This document shows positions 16,978-25,163 of a stretch of 64,000 nt of DNA, one piece after another. Location: assembly GCF_007671675.1 (NCBI RefSeq), contig NZ_VCGW01000003.1, positions 372,001 through 436,000 of the forward strand. Reading direction: 5' to 3'. Below the pieces are notes generated by a model. That model was given only the letters and a program-made list of their open reading frames with translations, ran no database searches and was not told the origin of the DNA. Within the stretch, counting starts at the first letter, position 1, and every line of letters begins with the position of its first letter. The position numbers and the translations under genes are program-made. The stretch is from Marinobacter maritimus (lineage in GTDB: Bacteria > Pseudomonadota > Gammaproteobacteria > Pseudomonadales > Oleiphilaceae).

Positions 16978-18345
16978 ATGAGTACTGCAGAACGCTGGCT
17001 GTTACCTTTGGCAGTATTGATCGAGCTGATTGCTATAAGTTTTTCAAGCATTCAGCTCGGTGCAATCGCGGGCGTGCTGTTCATTTTTTGTTTTCTGTGG
17101 GCGGGTGACCACCTCCAGTCATACTCCCGCATTTTGTTGCTGGTTTCTTTGGCAGTCACCGCGTGGTTTTTTGGTCGTGGCCAACTGGGCATGGACAAGC
17201 TAGTCAAGGCCTCTGCCGATGCTGCTTTTTACGCCGCCTTTCTTGGCAGCCTGGGGATGATGCAGTGCCTTGTCCGGCGGTTTGAAGTTCTGCGCCGGAT
17301 TCATGATGTCCTGCTGGGTGGTCGCGCGGTCTGGTTGTATCCGAAGTACGCCTTGGTTAGTTGTGGCATAGCGTCGGTGTTGAGCTTTGGCATGATGAAT
17401 TTGCTCTGCGGCAGCCTGTCGGAAACCCTGCGGGAGCGCGGAATTACCGGTGAATCCCGTCTGCAGTGGTTGCGCAGTGTTCTGATCAGTGCGCTGCGCG
17501 GCTTCGCGCTGGTTCCTCTGGTGGCGCCGACCAGTGTTGCGGTGGCGATACTGACCCGGGAACTGCCCGAGTTAACCTGGTTTATGCTTTTGCCCTATGG
17601 TCTGGCAGCGGCAGTGGTCCTGATTGTAGTTGGCTGGTTTCTGGAGCAGCGCCGCTTCCGGCAGGTCAGCAGTGAGCGTGTGGCGCTGGAGCAGTGGCCG
17701 TCGGGCAGTTTGCAGTTGCTGGGGTTGGTCACGATCGTGTTTGTCATGATGGCTGTTATCGTGGCTTTGACGGATTTCAAAGTATCCGTCGCCGCCATGA
17801 TGGCGGTCCCATCCGTTACGCTTCTTTATATGGCGTGGCAGGAAAGATCGCTCGGGGTTGTGCTCAAGGAAAGCGTGACCCAGATTTCCTCTATGAACAA
17901 TGAAATGGCGATTTTCGCAGCGTCGGCAATTTTGGGGGTGGCAGTGTCCAGCGTGATTCCGGCGGATGCGCTGAGTGGGCTTGCGACCTCCGCAGGTGGA
18001 ATGTGGGTGCTCGCGGTTGTCGGTATGTTGAGCCTGCCGCTGCTATCAACCATTGGAGTTATCCCCATCACGGTACTCAGCGTTCAGGCGGGTCTGCTGC
18101 CGCAGCTGCTTGCAGAAGGTATGGATCCGATTCTGATATCAGTGGCTCTGGTTATCGGCTTTTCGCTGGCAATGATGCTTTCACCCTTTGGGCCATCTGT
18201 GATGCTGCTGTCCCGCTTTGGCCAAGTACCGCGTTGGGTGGTGGCATTTCGCTGGAATGGTGTATTCGTATTAATCGCAGTGCCGCTGTTACTTGCGCTA
18301 TTGGCTTTGGAGATTCTTGTCTTACCCGGAGTTTGTGGTACTTGA
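16978..18345 (+). CDS. Polytopic membrane transporter of unassigned family (paralogue of 29577)
   Basis: 455-residue integral membrane protein with about 11-12 hydrophobic segments and no signal peptide. I do not recognise the family. It shares a spaced pattern with the protein at 29577: a cytoplasmic-type stretch RGFALVPLVAPTSVAVAI (versus RGFGASPMGSPLSIAVAL) followed by an LP-LTWFMLL helix, and later ISSMNNEMAIFAASAILG (versus VSNELAIMGGASFLG). The length, the central polar MNNE-type motif and the near-symmetrical halves recall ion-coupled carboxylate transporters. Its location next to an IclR regulator, fadB and thiolase suggests uptake of an acid degraded by beta-oxidation. AGGGCGGG precedes the ATG. 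Function is inferred from context only. Confidence 0.7.
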   Translation: MSTAERWLLPLAVLIELIAISFSSIQLGAIAGVLFIFCFLWAGDHLQSYSRILLLVSLAVTAWFFGRGQLGMDKLVKASADAAFYAAFLGSLGMMQCLVRRFEVLRRIHDVLLGGRAVWLYPKYALVSCGIASVLSFGMMNLLCGSLSETLRERGITGESRLQWLRSVLISALRGFALVPLVAPTSVAVAILTRELPELTWFMLLPYGLAAAVVLIVVGWFLEQRRFRQVSSERVALEQWPSGSLQLLGLVTIVFVMMAVIVALTDFKVSVAAMMAVPSVTLLYMAWQERSLGVVLKESVTQISSMNNEMAIFAASAILGVAVSSVIPADALSGLATSAGGMWVLAVVGMLSLPLLSTIGVIPITVLSVQAGLLPQLLAEGMDPILISVALVIGFSLAMMLSPFGPSVMLLSRFGQVPRWVVAFRWNGVFVLIAVPLLLALLALEILVLPGVCGT

Positions 18346-18439
18346 GTTCATCAACGATTAAAATGCTGCACACTTTATATACATGCAATTTATATCCCGA
18401 AAAACGGGGACAGGCGACGTCGTTGGAGGACGCCACACT

Positions 18440-19267
18440 ATGCCTAAAGCAAAAACCTCTTCACCGGAACTGATGGCAGTATCCGGCGATGTCGAATCGG
18501 TGAAGCCAGAGAAGGATCGGAAATTCGTCGAGGCGCTGTCCCGCGGTCTGAATGTGTTGCGTGCGTTCAGTCAAGGTTCGGTGATTCTTGGCAATCAGGA
18601 TATTGCCCGGCTTACCAATTTGCCCAAGCCAACTGTATCCCGTATGACATATACACTGACCAAGTTGGGATATCTCAGCTATAACGCACAGCTGGAAAAG
18701 TATCAGCTCAGCTCCGGTGTGCTGGCACTGGGCTATGCCTATGTGTCCAATCTGAAGGTTCGTCAGTTAGCCAAGCCTTATATGGATGAGTTTGCGCGTC
18801 AGACCAATATGTCTGTCGGACTGACCTGCCGTGATCGGCTTCATATGATTTATGTAGAAAACCGCCTGCCTCCGGAAGCTTCGCTGTTGCGTATGGATAT
18901 CGGAATCAAACTGCCGATGGCGACTACGTCTGCAGGCAGGGCCTACTACTGCGCAATTGCAGAGAAGGGGCGTAAGATTATTGAGGACTCGATGGCGCAG
19001 AAATATGGCCCCGAATCATGGCCTGAAAAGAAGGAAGGGCTGGATCGTGCCATGGAGGATTACAAGAAGTATGGTTTCTGTCTTTCGCTTGGTGAGTGGG
19101 ATCGTAACATTAACTCTGCGGGGGTCCCCGTTCATTTGCAGGATGGAACGACCATGGCATTGACCTGTGCCGCACCGTCTTACCTGGTTCCGGCTGAAAA
19201 GCTTCGCGACTCGATTGCACACCAGTTGGCGATGTTGGCAAGTGACATTGAATCGCTGGGCGTTTAA
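18440..19267 (+). CDS. IclR-family transcriptional regulator
   Basis: 275-residue regulator with an N-terminal winged helix-turn-helix (FVEALSRGLNVLRAFSQG ... LTNLPKPTVSRMTYTLTKLGYL) and a C-terminal GAF-like effector domain (MSVGLTCRDRLHMIYVENR, GIKLPMATTSAGRAYYCAI, FCLSLGEWDRNINSAGVPV). IclR proteins usually sense the pathway substrate or product. The ATG at 18440 is chosen because GGAGGA lies 9 bp upstream; an earlier in-frame ATG at 18383 lacks this. The gene lies between a transporter and fadB, each preceded by a related 17-bp palindrome, so it likely controls both. It is closed by a strong terminator at 19275. Confidence 0.9.
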   Translation: MPKAKTSSPELMAVSGDVESVKPEKDRKFVEALSRGLNVLRAFSQGSVILGNQDIARLTNLPKPTVSRMTYTLTKLGYLSYNAQLEKYQLSSGVLALGYAYVSNLKVRQLAKPYMDEFARQTNMSVGLTCRDRLHMIYVENRLPPEASLLRMDIGIKLPMATTSAGRAYYCAIAEKGRKIIEDSMAQKYGPESWPEKKEGLDRAMEDYKKYGFCLSLGEWDRNINSAGVPVHLQDGTTMALTCAAPSYLVPAEKLRDSIAHQLAMLASDIESLGV

Positions 19268-19274
19268 TCCGCCC

Positions 19275-19317
19275 GCATAAAAAAACCGCAGGGTTCCCTC
19301 CTGCGGTTTTTTTATGC
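19275..19317. terminator. Bidirectional rho-independent terminator
   Basis: A perfect 18-bp stem (19275-19292 / 19300-19317) with a GC core CCGCAGG, a 7-nt loop, and A7/T7 tracts on either side. It lies directly after the IclR gene and separates it from fadB. Confidence 0.92.
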
Positions 19318-19372
19318 ACGGTTTTAAATGGTGGTTGAAACCCGGAGAGAACTTGTATTAAATCGTACAGAT

Positions 19373-19389
19373 GTTTCGCTTGTTAAAAC
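19373..19389. promoter_or_regulatory. Putative IclR-type operator upstream of fadB
   Basis: GTTTC-GCTTGTT-AAAAC lies 30 bp before the fadB start codon. Its reverse complement agrees with the palindrome at 16861-16877 at 14 of 17 positions, including AAGCGAAAC exactly. It is probably bound by the product of the IclR gene at 18440 (inference). Confidence 0.45.
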
Positions 19390-19418
19390 TAAATTCCATA
19401 TTAAGCGAGGAAGAGATT

Positions 19419-21512
19419 ATGTCTGAAGTCGTAACTTACAGTCTTGAAGGCAATATTGGCGTGATTACAGTGGATTACCCGCCGGTCAATGCCCTCAGCC
19501 ATGCAGTGCGTTCAGGCCTGGTTGCCGCGCTGGAGCAAGGGCAAAAGGATTCCGAAGCCAAGGTGCTTTTACTGGTATGTGAAGGGCGTACCTTTATTGC
19601 GGGTGCGGATATCCGTGAATTTGGCAAGCCGATGCAGGAGCCCGGGCTGCCGGCGGTAGTTGAACAGTTTGAGAACAGTGACAAGCCCCTTGTTGCTGCA
19701 ATCCACGGTACTGCCTTGGGCGGTGGACTGGAAACGGCTCTGGGTTGTCACTATCGGGTTGCGTTGAGTAGCGCCAAAGTGGGCTTGCCGGAAGTAAAGT
19801 TGGGGCTGTTGCCCGGTGCCGGTGGCACTCAGCGTTTGCCTCGTCTGGCCGGCGCGCAGAAAGCTTTGGAAATGATTACCACAGGCGAGTTCGTCGCAGC
19901 CAAAGATGCGCTGGCCTTCGGCATTGTGGATGCCGTTGATGAAGGGAATGACGTGAAAGCTGCCGGCATGGCCTATGCACAGAAGGTTGCCGATGAGGGT
20001 AAGCCTGTTCGCCGGGTTCGTGACCTGACAGACAAAATTGCAGCGGACAAGGGCAGCGACGTGTTTGAGCAGTTCCGTGCTGCTCTTCAAAAGAAGGCTC
20101 GCGGTCAGTTTTCTCCATTCAAGTGTGTGGATGCCGTTGAAGCTGCGTTTAACCTGCCGTTCGCGGAAGGTATGAAGCGTGAGCGTGAACTGTTCATGGA
20201 GTGCATGGACTCACCGCAACGCGCCGGGTTGATTCACTCCTTCTTCGCAGAGCGCCAGGTTTCCAAAGTGAAAGGACTGGCGAAGGACACACCGGTACGT
20301 GATGTGGCCAGCGTTGGCATTATTGGTGCGGGCACCATGGGCGGTGGTATCGCCATGAACTTCGCCAACGTCGGTATCCCCGTCACGATTGTGGAAATGA
20401 AGCAGGAAGCTCTGGATAAAGGGCTGAGCATTATCCGCAAGAACTACGAAAACTCAGCAAAGAAAGGTCGTATAACCCAGAAGCAGGTGGACGACCGGAT
20501 GGCTCTGATCACCGGCAGCCTGAACTATGATGACTTCAAAGACGTGGATCTGGTGATTGAAGCTGTGTTTGAAAACATGGCGGTAAAAAAAGAGATCTTC
20601 GCGAAACTGGACGGTGTTTGTAAGCCCGGAGCCATTCTTGCCTCCAACACGTCTACGCTCGACATTGATGAAATTGCCTCTGCGACGAAGCGCCCGGAAG
20701 ATGTTGTGGGCATGCACTTCTTCAGCCCCGCCAATGTGATGAGATTGCTGGAGAACGTTCGCGGTAGCAAAACCTCTGATGAGGTGAAGGCGACTGTGAT
20801 GGCCGTTGCCAAGAAGATCAAGAAAGTGGGTGTGCTGGTAGGCAACTGCCACGGTTTTGTCGGCAACCGTATGTTGCACAAGCGCGGTACTGAAGCGATG
20901 GCTCTGGTCAATGAAGGCGCCACACCACAGCAGGTCGACAAGGTGCTGACGGATCTGGGTTACCCCATGGGTCAGTTTGCCATGTCGGATCTGGCGGGAA
21001 TTGATGTGGGCTACCGCATCCGTGAAGAGTTGCGTAACTCTGGTGAAGATGTTGCGCCCAGCTGGATGGATAAACTTGCCGAGCAGAATCGCCTGGGGCA
21101 GAAGACCATGGCGGGCGTTTACAAGTACGAAGAGGGTAGCCGTAAGCCGATTCCGGATCCTGAGGTGGAGCGAATTATTGAGGATTTCCGGAAGGAGCAG
21201 GGCATTGCTTCTCGTGAGATTACGGATCAGGAGATTCTTGAGCGTTGCATGTATGTGATGGTGAATGAGGCGGCCAAGATTCTGGAGGAGGGTATTGCTG
21301 ATCGGGCTCTGGGTATCGATGTGGTCTGGATTTATGGTTATGGTTTCCCGGCTTACCGTGGTGGTCCTATGTTCTGGGCGGATCAGATTGGTCTGGATGT
21401 GATTCTGGCTGCGGTGGAGAAGTATCACTCTGAGGTTGGCGGAGAGCAGTGGAAGCCTGCTTCGCTGCTGAAGCAATTGGTTGCTGATGGTCGGAAGTTT
21501 GGCGACCTGTGA
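19419..21512 (+). CDS. Bifunctional enoyl-CoA hydratase/3-hydroxyacyl-CoA dehydrogenase (FadB-like)
   Basis: 697 residues from the ATG at 19419, which has GAGGAAGAG upstream; an in-frame ATG at 19371 is less likely. The N-terminal crotonase domain has AGADIREFG (61-69), ALGGGLETALG (99-109, Glu105) and LPEVKLGLLPGAGGTQRLP (Glu125), the two hydratase glutamates. A linker leads to the NAD-binding VGIIGAGTMGGGIAM (299-313), then HFFSPANVMRLLE and GFVGNRM of the 3-hydroxyacyl-CoA dehydrogenase domain. The protein converts enoyl-CoA to 3-oxoacyl-CoA in two steps. It is shorter than E. coli FadB and closer to the peroxisomal-type layout. A paralogue lies at 33510. The thiolase gene follows at 21730. 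Confidence 0.93.
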   Translation: MSEVVTYSLEGNIGVITVDYPPVNALSHAVRSGLVAALEQGQKDSEAKVLLLVCEGRTFIAGADIREFGKPMQEPGLPAVVEQFENSDKPLVAAIHGTALGGGLETALGCHYRVALSSAKVGLPEVKLGLLPGAGGTQRLPRLAGAQKALEMITTGEFVAAKDALAFGIVDAVDEGNDVKAAGMAYAQKVADEGKPVRRVRDLTDKIAADKGSDVFEQFRAALQKKARGQFSPFKCVDAVEAAFNLPFAEGMKRERELFMECMDSPQRAGLIHSFFAERQVSKVKGLAKDTPVRDVASVGIIGAGTMGGGIAMNFANVGIPVTIVEMKQEALDKGLSIIRKNYENSAKKGRITQKQVDDRMALITGSLNYDDFKDVDLVIEAVFENMAVKKEIFAKLDGVCKPGAILASNTSTLDIDEIASATKRPEDVVGMHFFSPANVMRLLENVRGSKTSDEVKATVMAVAKKIKKVGVLVGNCHGFVGNRMLHKRGTEAMALVNEGATPQQVDKVLTDLGYPMGQFAMSDLAGIDVGYRIREELRNSGEDVAPSWMDKLAEQNRLGQKTMAGVYKYEEGSRKPIPDPEVERIIEDFRKEQGIASREITDQEILERCMYVMVNEAAKILEEGIADRALGIDVVWIYGYGFPAYRGGPMFWADQIGLDVILAAVEKYHSEVGGEQWKPASLLKQLVADGRKFGDL

Positions 21513-21559
21513 GGCCGTTTGAGGTTTGTGCTGGCCTCTGATTGATCAAGCTTCGGGGG

Positions 21560-21654
21560 CTGGCTCGGCGCGGGTGGTCTTTTCTTCTGGAAAAAACAAC
21601 TCGCTTCGCTCAGACATTTTTTTCCGGCAGAAAAGACCACCCGCACCAAGCCGG
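21560..21654 (+). repeat. Covarying hairpin element, copy B
   Basis: Perfect outer core arms 21570-21585 / 21629-21644 (GCGGGTGGTCTTTTCT and its complement), extended imperfectly to 21560 and 21654. A 3x3 internal loop follows, then the 8-bp inner stem GGAAAAAA/TTTTTTCC (21589-21596 / 21618-21625) and the 21-nt loop CAACTCGCTTCGCTCAGACAT. The loop and inner stem match copies A and C, whereas the outer arm differs in sequence but remains paired. It lies between fadB and thiolase, 48 bp after the stop. A separate perfect palindrome ACCAAGCCGGCTTGGT overlaps its right end (21645-21660). Confidence 0.85.
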
Positions 21655-21729
21655 CTTGGTTAGGGCATTTGTATCGTTTTCGTACCCTTCGGCGGGGTAG
21701 TACTTCATTTTTATTTTGAGGCAATTTTT

Positions 21730-22914
21730 ATGTCAGATGCGCTTATTGTTTCTACTGCACGTACCGGTCTTGGGAAGTCATACCGCGGCGCTTTGAACGC
21801 CACGCACAGTGTGGATCTCGCCGGGCATGTTATTAAACACGCGGTTGCTCGTGCGGGTATTGATCCGGCGATTGTTGAAGACGTGATTCTTGGGGCAACG
21901 TTCCACGAGGGCGCTCAGGGCAAGAACATGGCGCGTTTGGCGGCTATTCGTGCGGGTTTGCCGGTGACCACCGCCGGGCTGTCGATCAACCGTTTTTGCA
22001 GTTCGGGTTTGCAGTCGATCGCTATCGCGGCGCAGCGGGTGGTTTCCGAGAAGGTGCCGGCGATGGTGGCCGGTGGCGTAGAGTCTATTTCTCTGGTGCA
22101 GAACGATAAGCTCAACAGTTTTCATGCGACCAATGAGTGGTTGATGAAGAACAAGCCTGAGCTGTACATGTCGATGATTGAAACGGCCGATATCGTCGCC
22201 CAGCGTTACAACGTGAGCCGTGAGTCTCAGGACGAGTACGCTTTGATCTCTCAGCAGCGCACTGCAGCTGCTCAGGAAGCGGGCAAGTTTGATGATGAGA
22301 TTGTGCCTTTTGACGCGACCATGCTGGTGAAGGACAAGGAAACGGGTGAAGTCAGCAAGAAAGACGTCACTCTCACACGTGATGAGTGCAATCGTCCGAA
22401 CACGACGCTTGAGGGTTTGCAGAGCCTGAACGCAGTGCGCGGTGAGGGCAATTTTGTGACGGCGGGTAATGCCAGTCAGTTGTCTGACGGTGCGTCTGTT
22501 TGCACGGTGATGAACAGCACCTATGCCGAGAAGCACAACATTGAGCCCATGGGCATTTTCCGTGGTTTTGCTGTAGCTGGCTGTGAGCCCGATGAGATGG
22601 GCATTGGCCCGGTGTTTGCCATTCCGCGCCTGTTGGAGCGCAATGGTCTGACCATGGATGACATTGATCTGTGGGAACTGAACGAAGCCTTTGCGTCGCA
22701 AGTGGTTTACTGCCGTGATCGTCTGGGTATTCCCATGGAAAAGCTGAACGTTAACGGCGGCTCCATTTCCATTGGCCACCCTTACGGCGTAACCGGCTCC
22801 CGCCTGGCAGGTCATGCTTTGATTGAAGGTAAACGCCGCGGCGCCAAGTACGTTGTCGTCACCATGTGCATTGGCGGAGGCCAAGGCGCGGCTGGTCTGT
22901 TCGAAGTTGTATAA
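21730..22914 (+). CDS. Acetyl-CoA C-acyltransferase (thiolase)
   Basis: 394-residue thiolase that cleaves 3-oxoacyl-CoA with CoA to acetyl-CoA and a shortened acyl-CoA. The nucleophile is Cys90 in [10 protein letters not shown]; the second-half residues are His350 in [13 protein letters not shown] and Cys380 in MCIGGGQGA, so the triad is complete. GAGG precedes the ATG. It follows fadB in the same direction and is separated from it by hairpin element B, and from the alcohol dehydrogenase by element C, an arrangement that may adjust expression along one transcript. The partner with fadB forms a full beta-oxidation spiral apart from the dehydrogenase step. Confidence 0.93.
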   Translation: MSDALIVSTARTGLGKSYRGALNATHSVDLAGHVIKHAVARAGIDPAIVEDVILGATFHEGAQGKNMARLAAIRAGLPVTTAGLSINRFCSSGLQSIAIAAQRVVSEKVPAMVAGGVESISLVQNDKLNSFHATNEWLMKNKPELYMSMIETADIVAQRYNVSRESQDEYALISQQRTAAAQEAGKFDDEIVPFDATMLVKDKETGEVSKKDVTLTRDECNRPNTTLEGLQSLNAVRGEGNFVTAGNASQLSDGASVCTVMNSTYAEKHNIEPMGIFRGFAVAGCEPDEMGIGPVFAIPRLLERNGLTMDDIDLWELNEAFASQVVYCRDRLGIPMEKLNVNGGSISIGHPYGVTGSRLAGHALIEGKRRGAKYVVVTMCIGGGQGAAGLFEVV

Positions 22915-22933
22915 CTGGCGTTGAGCCGGCCCC

Positions 22934-23014
22934 GGGGTGGGGTGCCTTTTCTTCTGGGAAAAACAACTCGCTGCGCTCAGACATTTTTTCCCGACAGAAA
23001 AGGCACCCCACCCC
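22934..23014 (+). repeat. Covarying hairpin element, copy C
   Basis: Perfect 19-bp outer arms (22934-22952 / 22996-23014), a 3x3 internal loop (TCT / GAC), an 8-bp inner stem GGGAAAAA/TTTTTCCC (22956-22963 / 22985-22992) and the 21-nt loop CAACTCGCTGCGCTCAGACAT. It starts 20 bp after the thiolase stop and ends 57 bp before the alcohol dehydrogenase start. Confidence 0.87.
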
Positions 23015-23071
23015 GCGTCCAGCACCTTCAAAGGTGTTAGCCCTCCAGATTACTAACAGGAAGCACTTACC

Positions 23072-24181
23072 ATGGACAGAAAAGCCAAAGCTGTTGTTTG
23101 TCGTGAATGGGGCCAGCCAGTTCAGGTGGAAACCATTACTGTTGAAGGCCCGAGACGGGGTGAAATAACCCTCAAAATCGCCGCCTGCGGCGTTTGCCAC
23201 AGCGATCTATCCGCTACGACTGGCAAAATACCCTACCCGCCACCTTTGGTGCTTGGCCACGAAGCCGCCGGTGTGGTCATAGAAGTCGGCGAGGGCGTAA
23301 CCGAATTCAAGGAAGGCGATCACGTGGTCAGCTCCTTTATCTCCATGTGTGGCAAGTGCCGCCAGTGCGTGCGTGGCCGCCCCGTGCTGTGCGAGAACGC
23401 GCGCAAAGCCATGTTTACGCTGCCCGATGGCACAGTGAGAACCAAAGACGCCAACGGCGAACCTCTTAACGTATTCGGAGCCTGCGGTGTGATGGCGGAA
23501 TACGCCACCATGCATGTGGATAACTGCGTAAAAGTCGACAAATCCGTGCCCATGCAGAATGCAGCTCTCGTTGGTTGTGCGGTAATGACTGGCGTCGGTG
23601 CCGTCTTCAACACCGCACAACTGGAGCCAGGCTCCCGTGCCGCGGTCTTCGGGATTGGTGGCGTTGGTCTCAACGCAATCCAGGGCTGCGCGACGGCGGG
23701 CGCCGAGATGATCGTTGCCGTAGACAGCAATCCCGGGAAGCTGGAAATGGCGAAAGAGTTTGGTGCTACCCACACGATCAACATCAACGAAGTAGAGGAT
23801 GCAGCCAAGGCCGTCAAAAAGCTGACCGGCGGCGTGGACTACGCCTTTGAGTGTGTTGGCGCAGGCGCTGTTGTAGAACAAGCCTATAAAAGCCTTGGCC
23901 GTGGTGGCACCGCCATTGTTGTGGGCGTTTCCGACCCGAAAGACAAAACCTCAATCACCACGCTGACCCTGCCGGCTGACGAGCGCACTCTGAAAGGAAG
24001 CTGGCTGGGTTCGGCCCGCCCGCAATATGATTTTCCACGCATCATCGGGCTGTACAAAGCCGGAAAGCTGAAGCTGGATGAGTTGGTTACACGCACCTAT
24101 CCCATTGAAGAAGCTGCCCAGGCTTTTGATGACATGGTGGCGGGCAAGAATGCCCGTGGCGTAATTGTGATGGAGCCCTGA
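23072..24181 (+). CDS. Zinc-dependent alcohol dehydrogenase (MDR superfamily)
   Basis: 369-residue medium-chain dehydrogenase. Catalytic zinc ligands are Cys42 (CGVCHSD), His63-Glu64 (LGHEAAG) and a later Cys in VGCAVMTG; the structural zinc is held by Cys93, 96, 99 and 107 (CGKCRQCVRGRPVLC). AVFGIGGVGLNAIQG is the NAD-binding Rossmann loop, with Asp at the end of beta-2 (MIVAVDSN) favouring NAD. It interconverts an alcohol and an aldehyde or ketone. AGGAAG lies upstream of the ATG. One base separates its stop from the next gene, so they are coupled. It may feed an alcohol into the neighbouring beta-oxidation genes. Confidence 0.9.
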   Translation: MDRKAKAVVCREWGQPVQVETITVEGPRRGEITLKIAACGVCHSDLSATTGKIPYPPPLVLGHEAAGVVIEVGEGVTEFKEGDHVVSSFISMCGKCRQCVRGRPVLCENARKAMFTLPDGTVRTKDANGEPLNVFGACGVMAEYATMHVDNCVKVDKSVPMQNAALVGCAVMTGVGAVFNTAQLEPGSRAAVFGIGGVGLNAIQGCATAGAEMIVAVDSNPGKLEMAKEFGATHTININEVEDAAKAVKKLTGGVDYAFECVGAGAVVEQAYKSLGRGGTAIVVGVSDPKDKTSITTLTLPADERTLKGSWLGSARPQYDFPRIIGLYKAGKLKLDELVTRTYPIEEAAQAFDDMVAGKNARGVIVMEP

Positions 24182-24182
24182 T

Positions 24183-25163
24183 ATGAAAACGAGAATTACC
24201 GAGATGTTTGGCATCCGCCACCCGATCATTCAGGGCGGCATGCACCATGTTGGCTATGCTGAGCTGGCGTCCGCCGTCTCCAATGCAGGCGGTTTGGGTA
24301 TCATCACTGGGCTTACCCAGCCCACGCCTGAGGACCTTGCGCGGGAGATTGCCCGTTGCCACAAGATGACCGACAAACCCTTTGGCGTGAACCTCACCTT
24401 CCTGCCTTCGTTCAATGCACCGCCTTATCCTGAGTATATCGACGCGATTGTTGAAGGTGGAGTAAAAGCCGTTGAAACGGCGGGCCGCAGCCCTGAAAAG
24501 TATATGCCTCAGCTCAAGGCGGCTGGCATCAAGGTGATTCACAAATGCACCTCCGTGCGACATGCCCTGAAAGCGGAAAGGATTGGCTGTGATGCAGTCA
24601 GCGTTGATGGCTTCGAGTGTGGTGGCCACCCGGGTGAAGACGACATACCAAACTTCATCCTGCTCCCTCGGGCGGCTGAAGAGTTGAAGATTCCGTTTGT
24701 TGCCTCAGGCGGCATGGCCAATGGCCGCAGCCTGGTGGCCGCCATGGCTCTGGGTGCAGAGGGTATGAACATGGGAACCCGCTTTCTCGCCACTAAGGAT
24801 GCCCCCATTCACGACAACGTCAAGCAGGCCATTGTAGAGGCTGATGAACTGCAGACACGGCTGATCATGCGCAACCTGCGCAACACGGAAAGGGTTCTGA
24901 ACAACGCTGCCGTAAAGGAAATCATCCGTATTGAAAAAGAGAAGGGCGAGGCCGAAACCATCGATGACATTCGTCACCTGGTCACGGGTGCCAAAGGCCG
25001 CCTCGTGCTTCAGGAAGGAAAAATGGACGAAGCCGCCTGGAGCTGCGGCATGGTGGCGGGGCTGATACATGATATCCCGACGTGCGATGAGCTGATCCGG
25101 AATATCATGGCCGAAGCTGAAACCATTGTCCGTCAACGCCTGACGGGCTTTCTGGAAGACTAG
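24183..25163 (+). CDS. Nitronate monooxygenase / 2-nitropropane dioxygenase-like flavoprotein
   Basis: 326-residue FMN-binding TIM-barrel protein. The start MKTRITEMFGIRHPIIQGGM, AVSNAGGLGIITGL, FECGGHPGEDDIPNFILLPRAA and VASGGMANGRSLVAAMALGAEGMNMGTRF are the standard signatures of the family, with the phosphate-binding GG motifs present. Members oxidise alkyl nitronates; others near acyl-CoA genes act as enoyl reductase-like or uncharacterised flavoenzymes. It begins directly after the alcohol dehydrogenase stop (TGATATG) and overlaps the end of the convergent phosphoesterase gene by 4 bp. The in vivo substrate is unknown. Confidence 0.87.
   Translation: MKTRITEMFGIRHPIIQGGMHHVGYAELASAVSNAGGLGIITGLTQPTPEDLAREIARCHKMTDKPFGVNLTFLPSFNAPPYPEYIDAIVEGGVKAVETAGRSPEKYMPQLKAAGIKVIHKCTSVRHALKAERIGCDAVSVDGFECGGHPGEDDIPNFILLPRAAEELKIPFVASGGMANGRSLVAAMALGAEGMNMGTRFLATKDAPIHDNVKQAIVEADELQTRLIMRNLRNTERVLNNAAVKEIIRIEKEKGEAETIDDIRHLVTGAKGRLVLQEGKMDEAAWSCGMVAGLIHDIPTCDELIRNIMAEAETIVRQRLTGFLED

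Noticed and set aside
20454-21476. 340-codon minus-strand frame inside fadB
   Set aside because: It lies fully antisense to the FadB dehydrogenase domain and has low-complexity His/Asn/Thr-rich composition typical of shadow frames. A similar 417-codon frame antisense to the thiolase (21778-23031) was rejected for the same reason.
21645-21660. Perfect palindrome ACCAAGCCGGCTTGGT as a separate operator
   Set aside because: It overlaps the right arm of hairpin element B and is explained at least partly by that structure; no second copy was seen.
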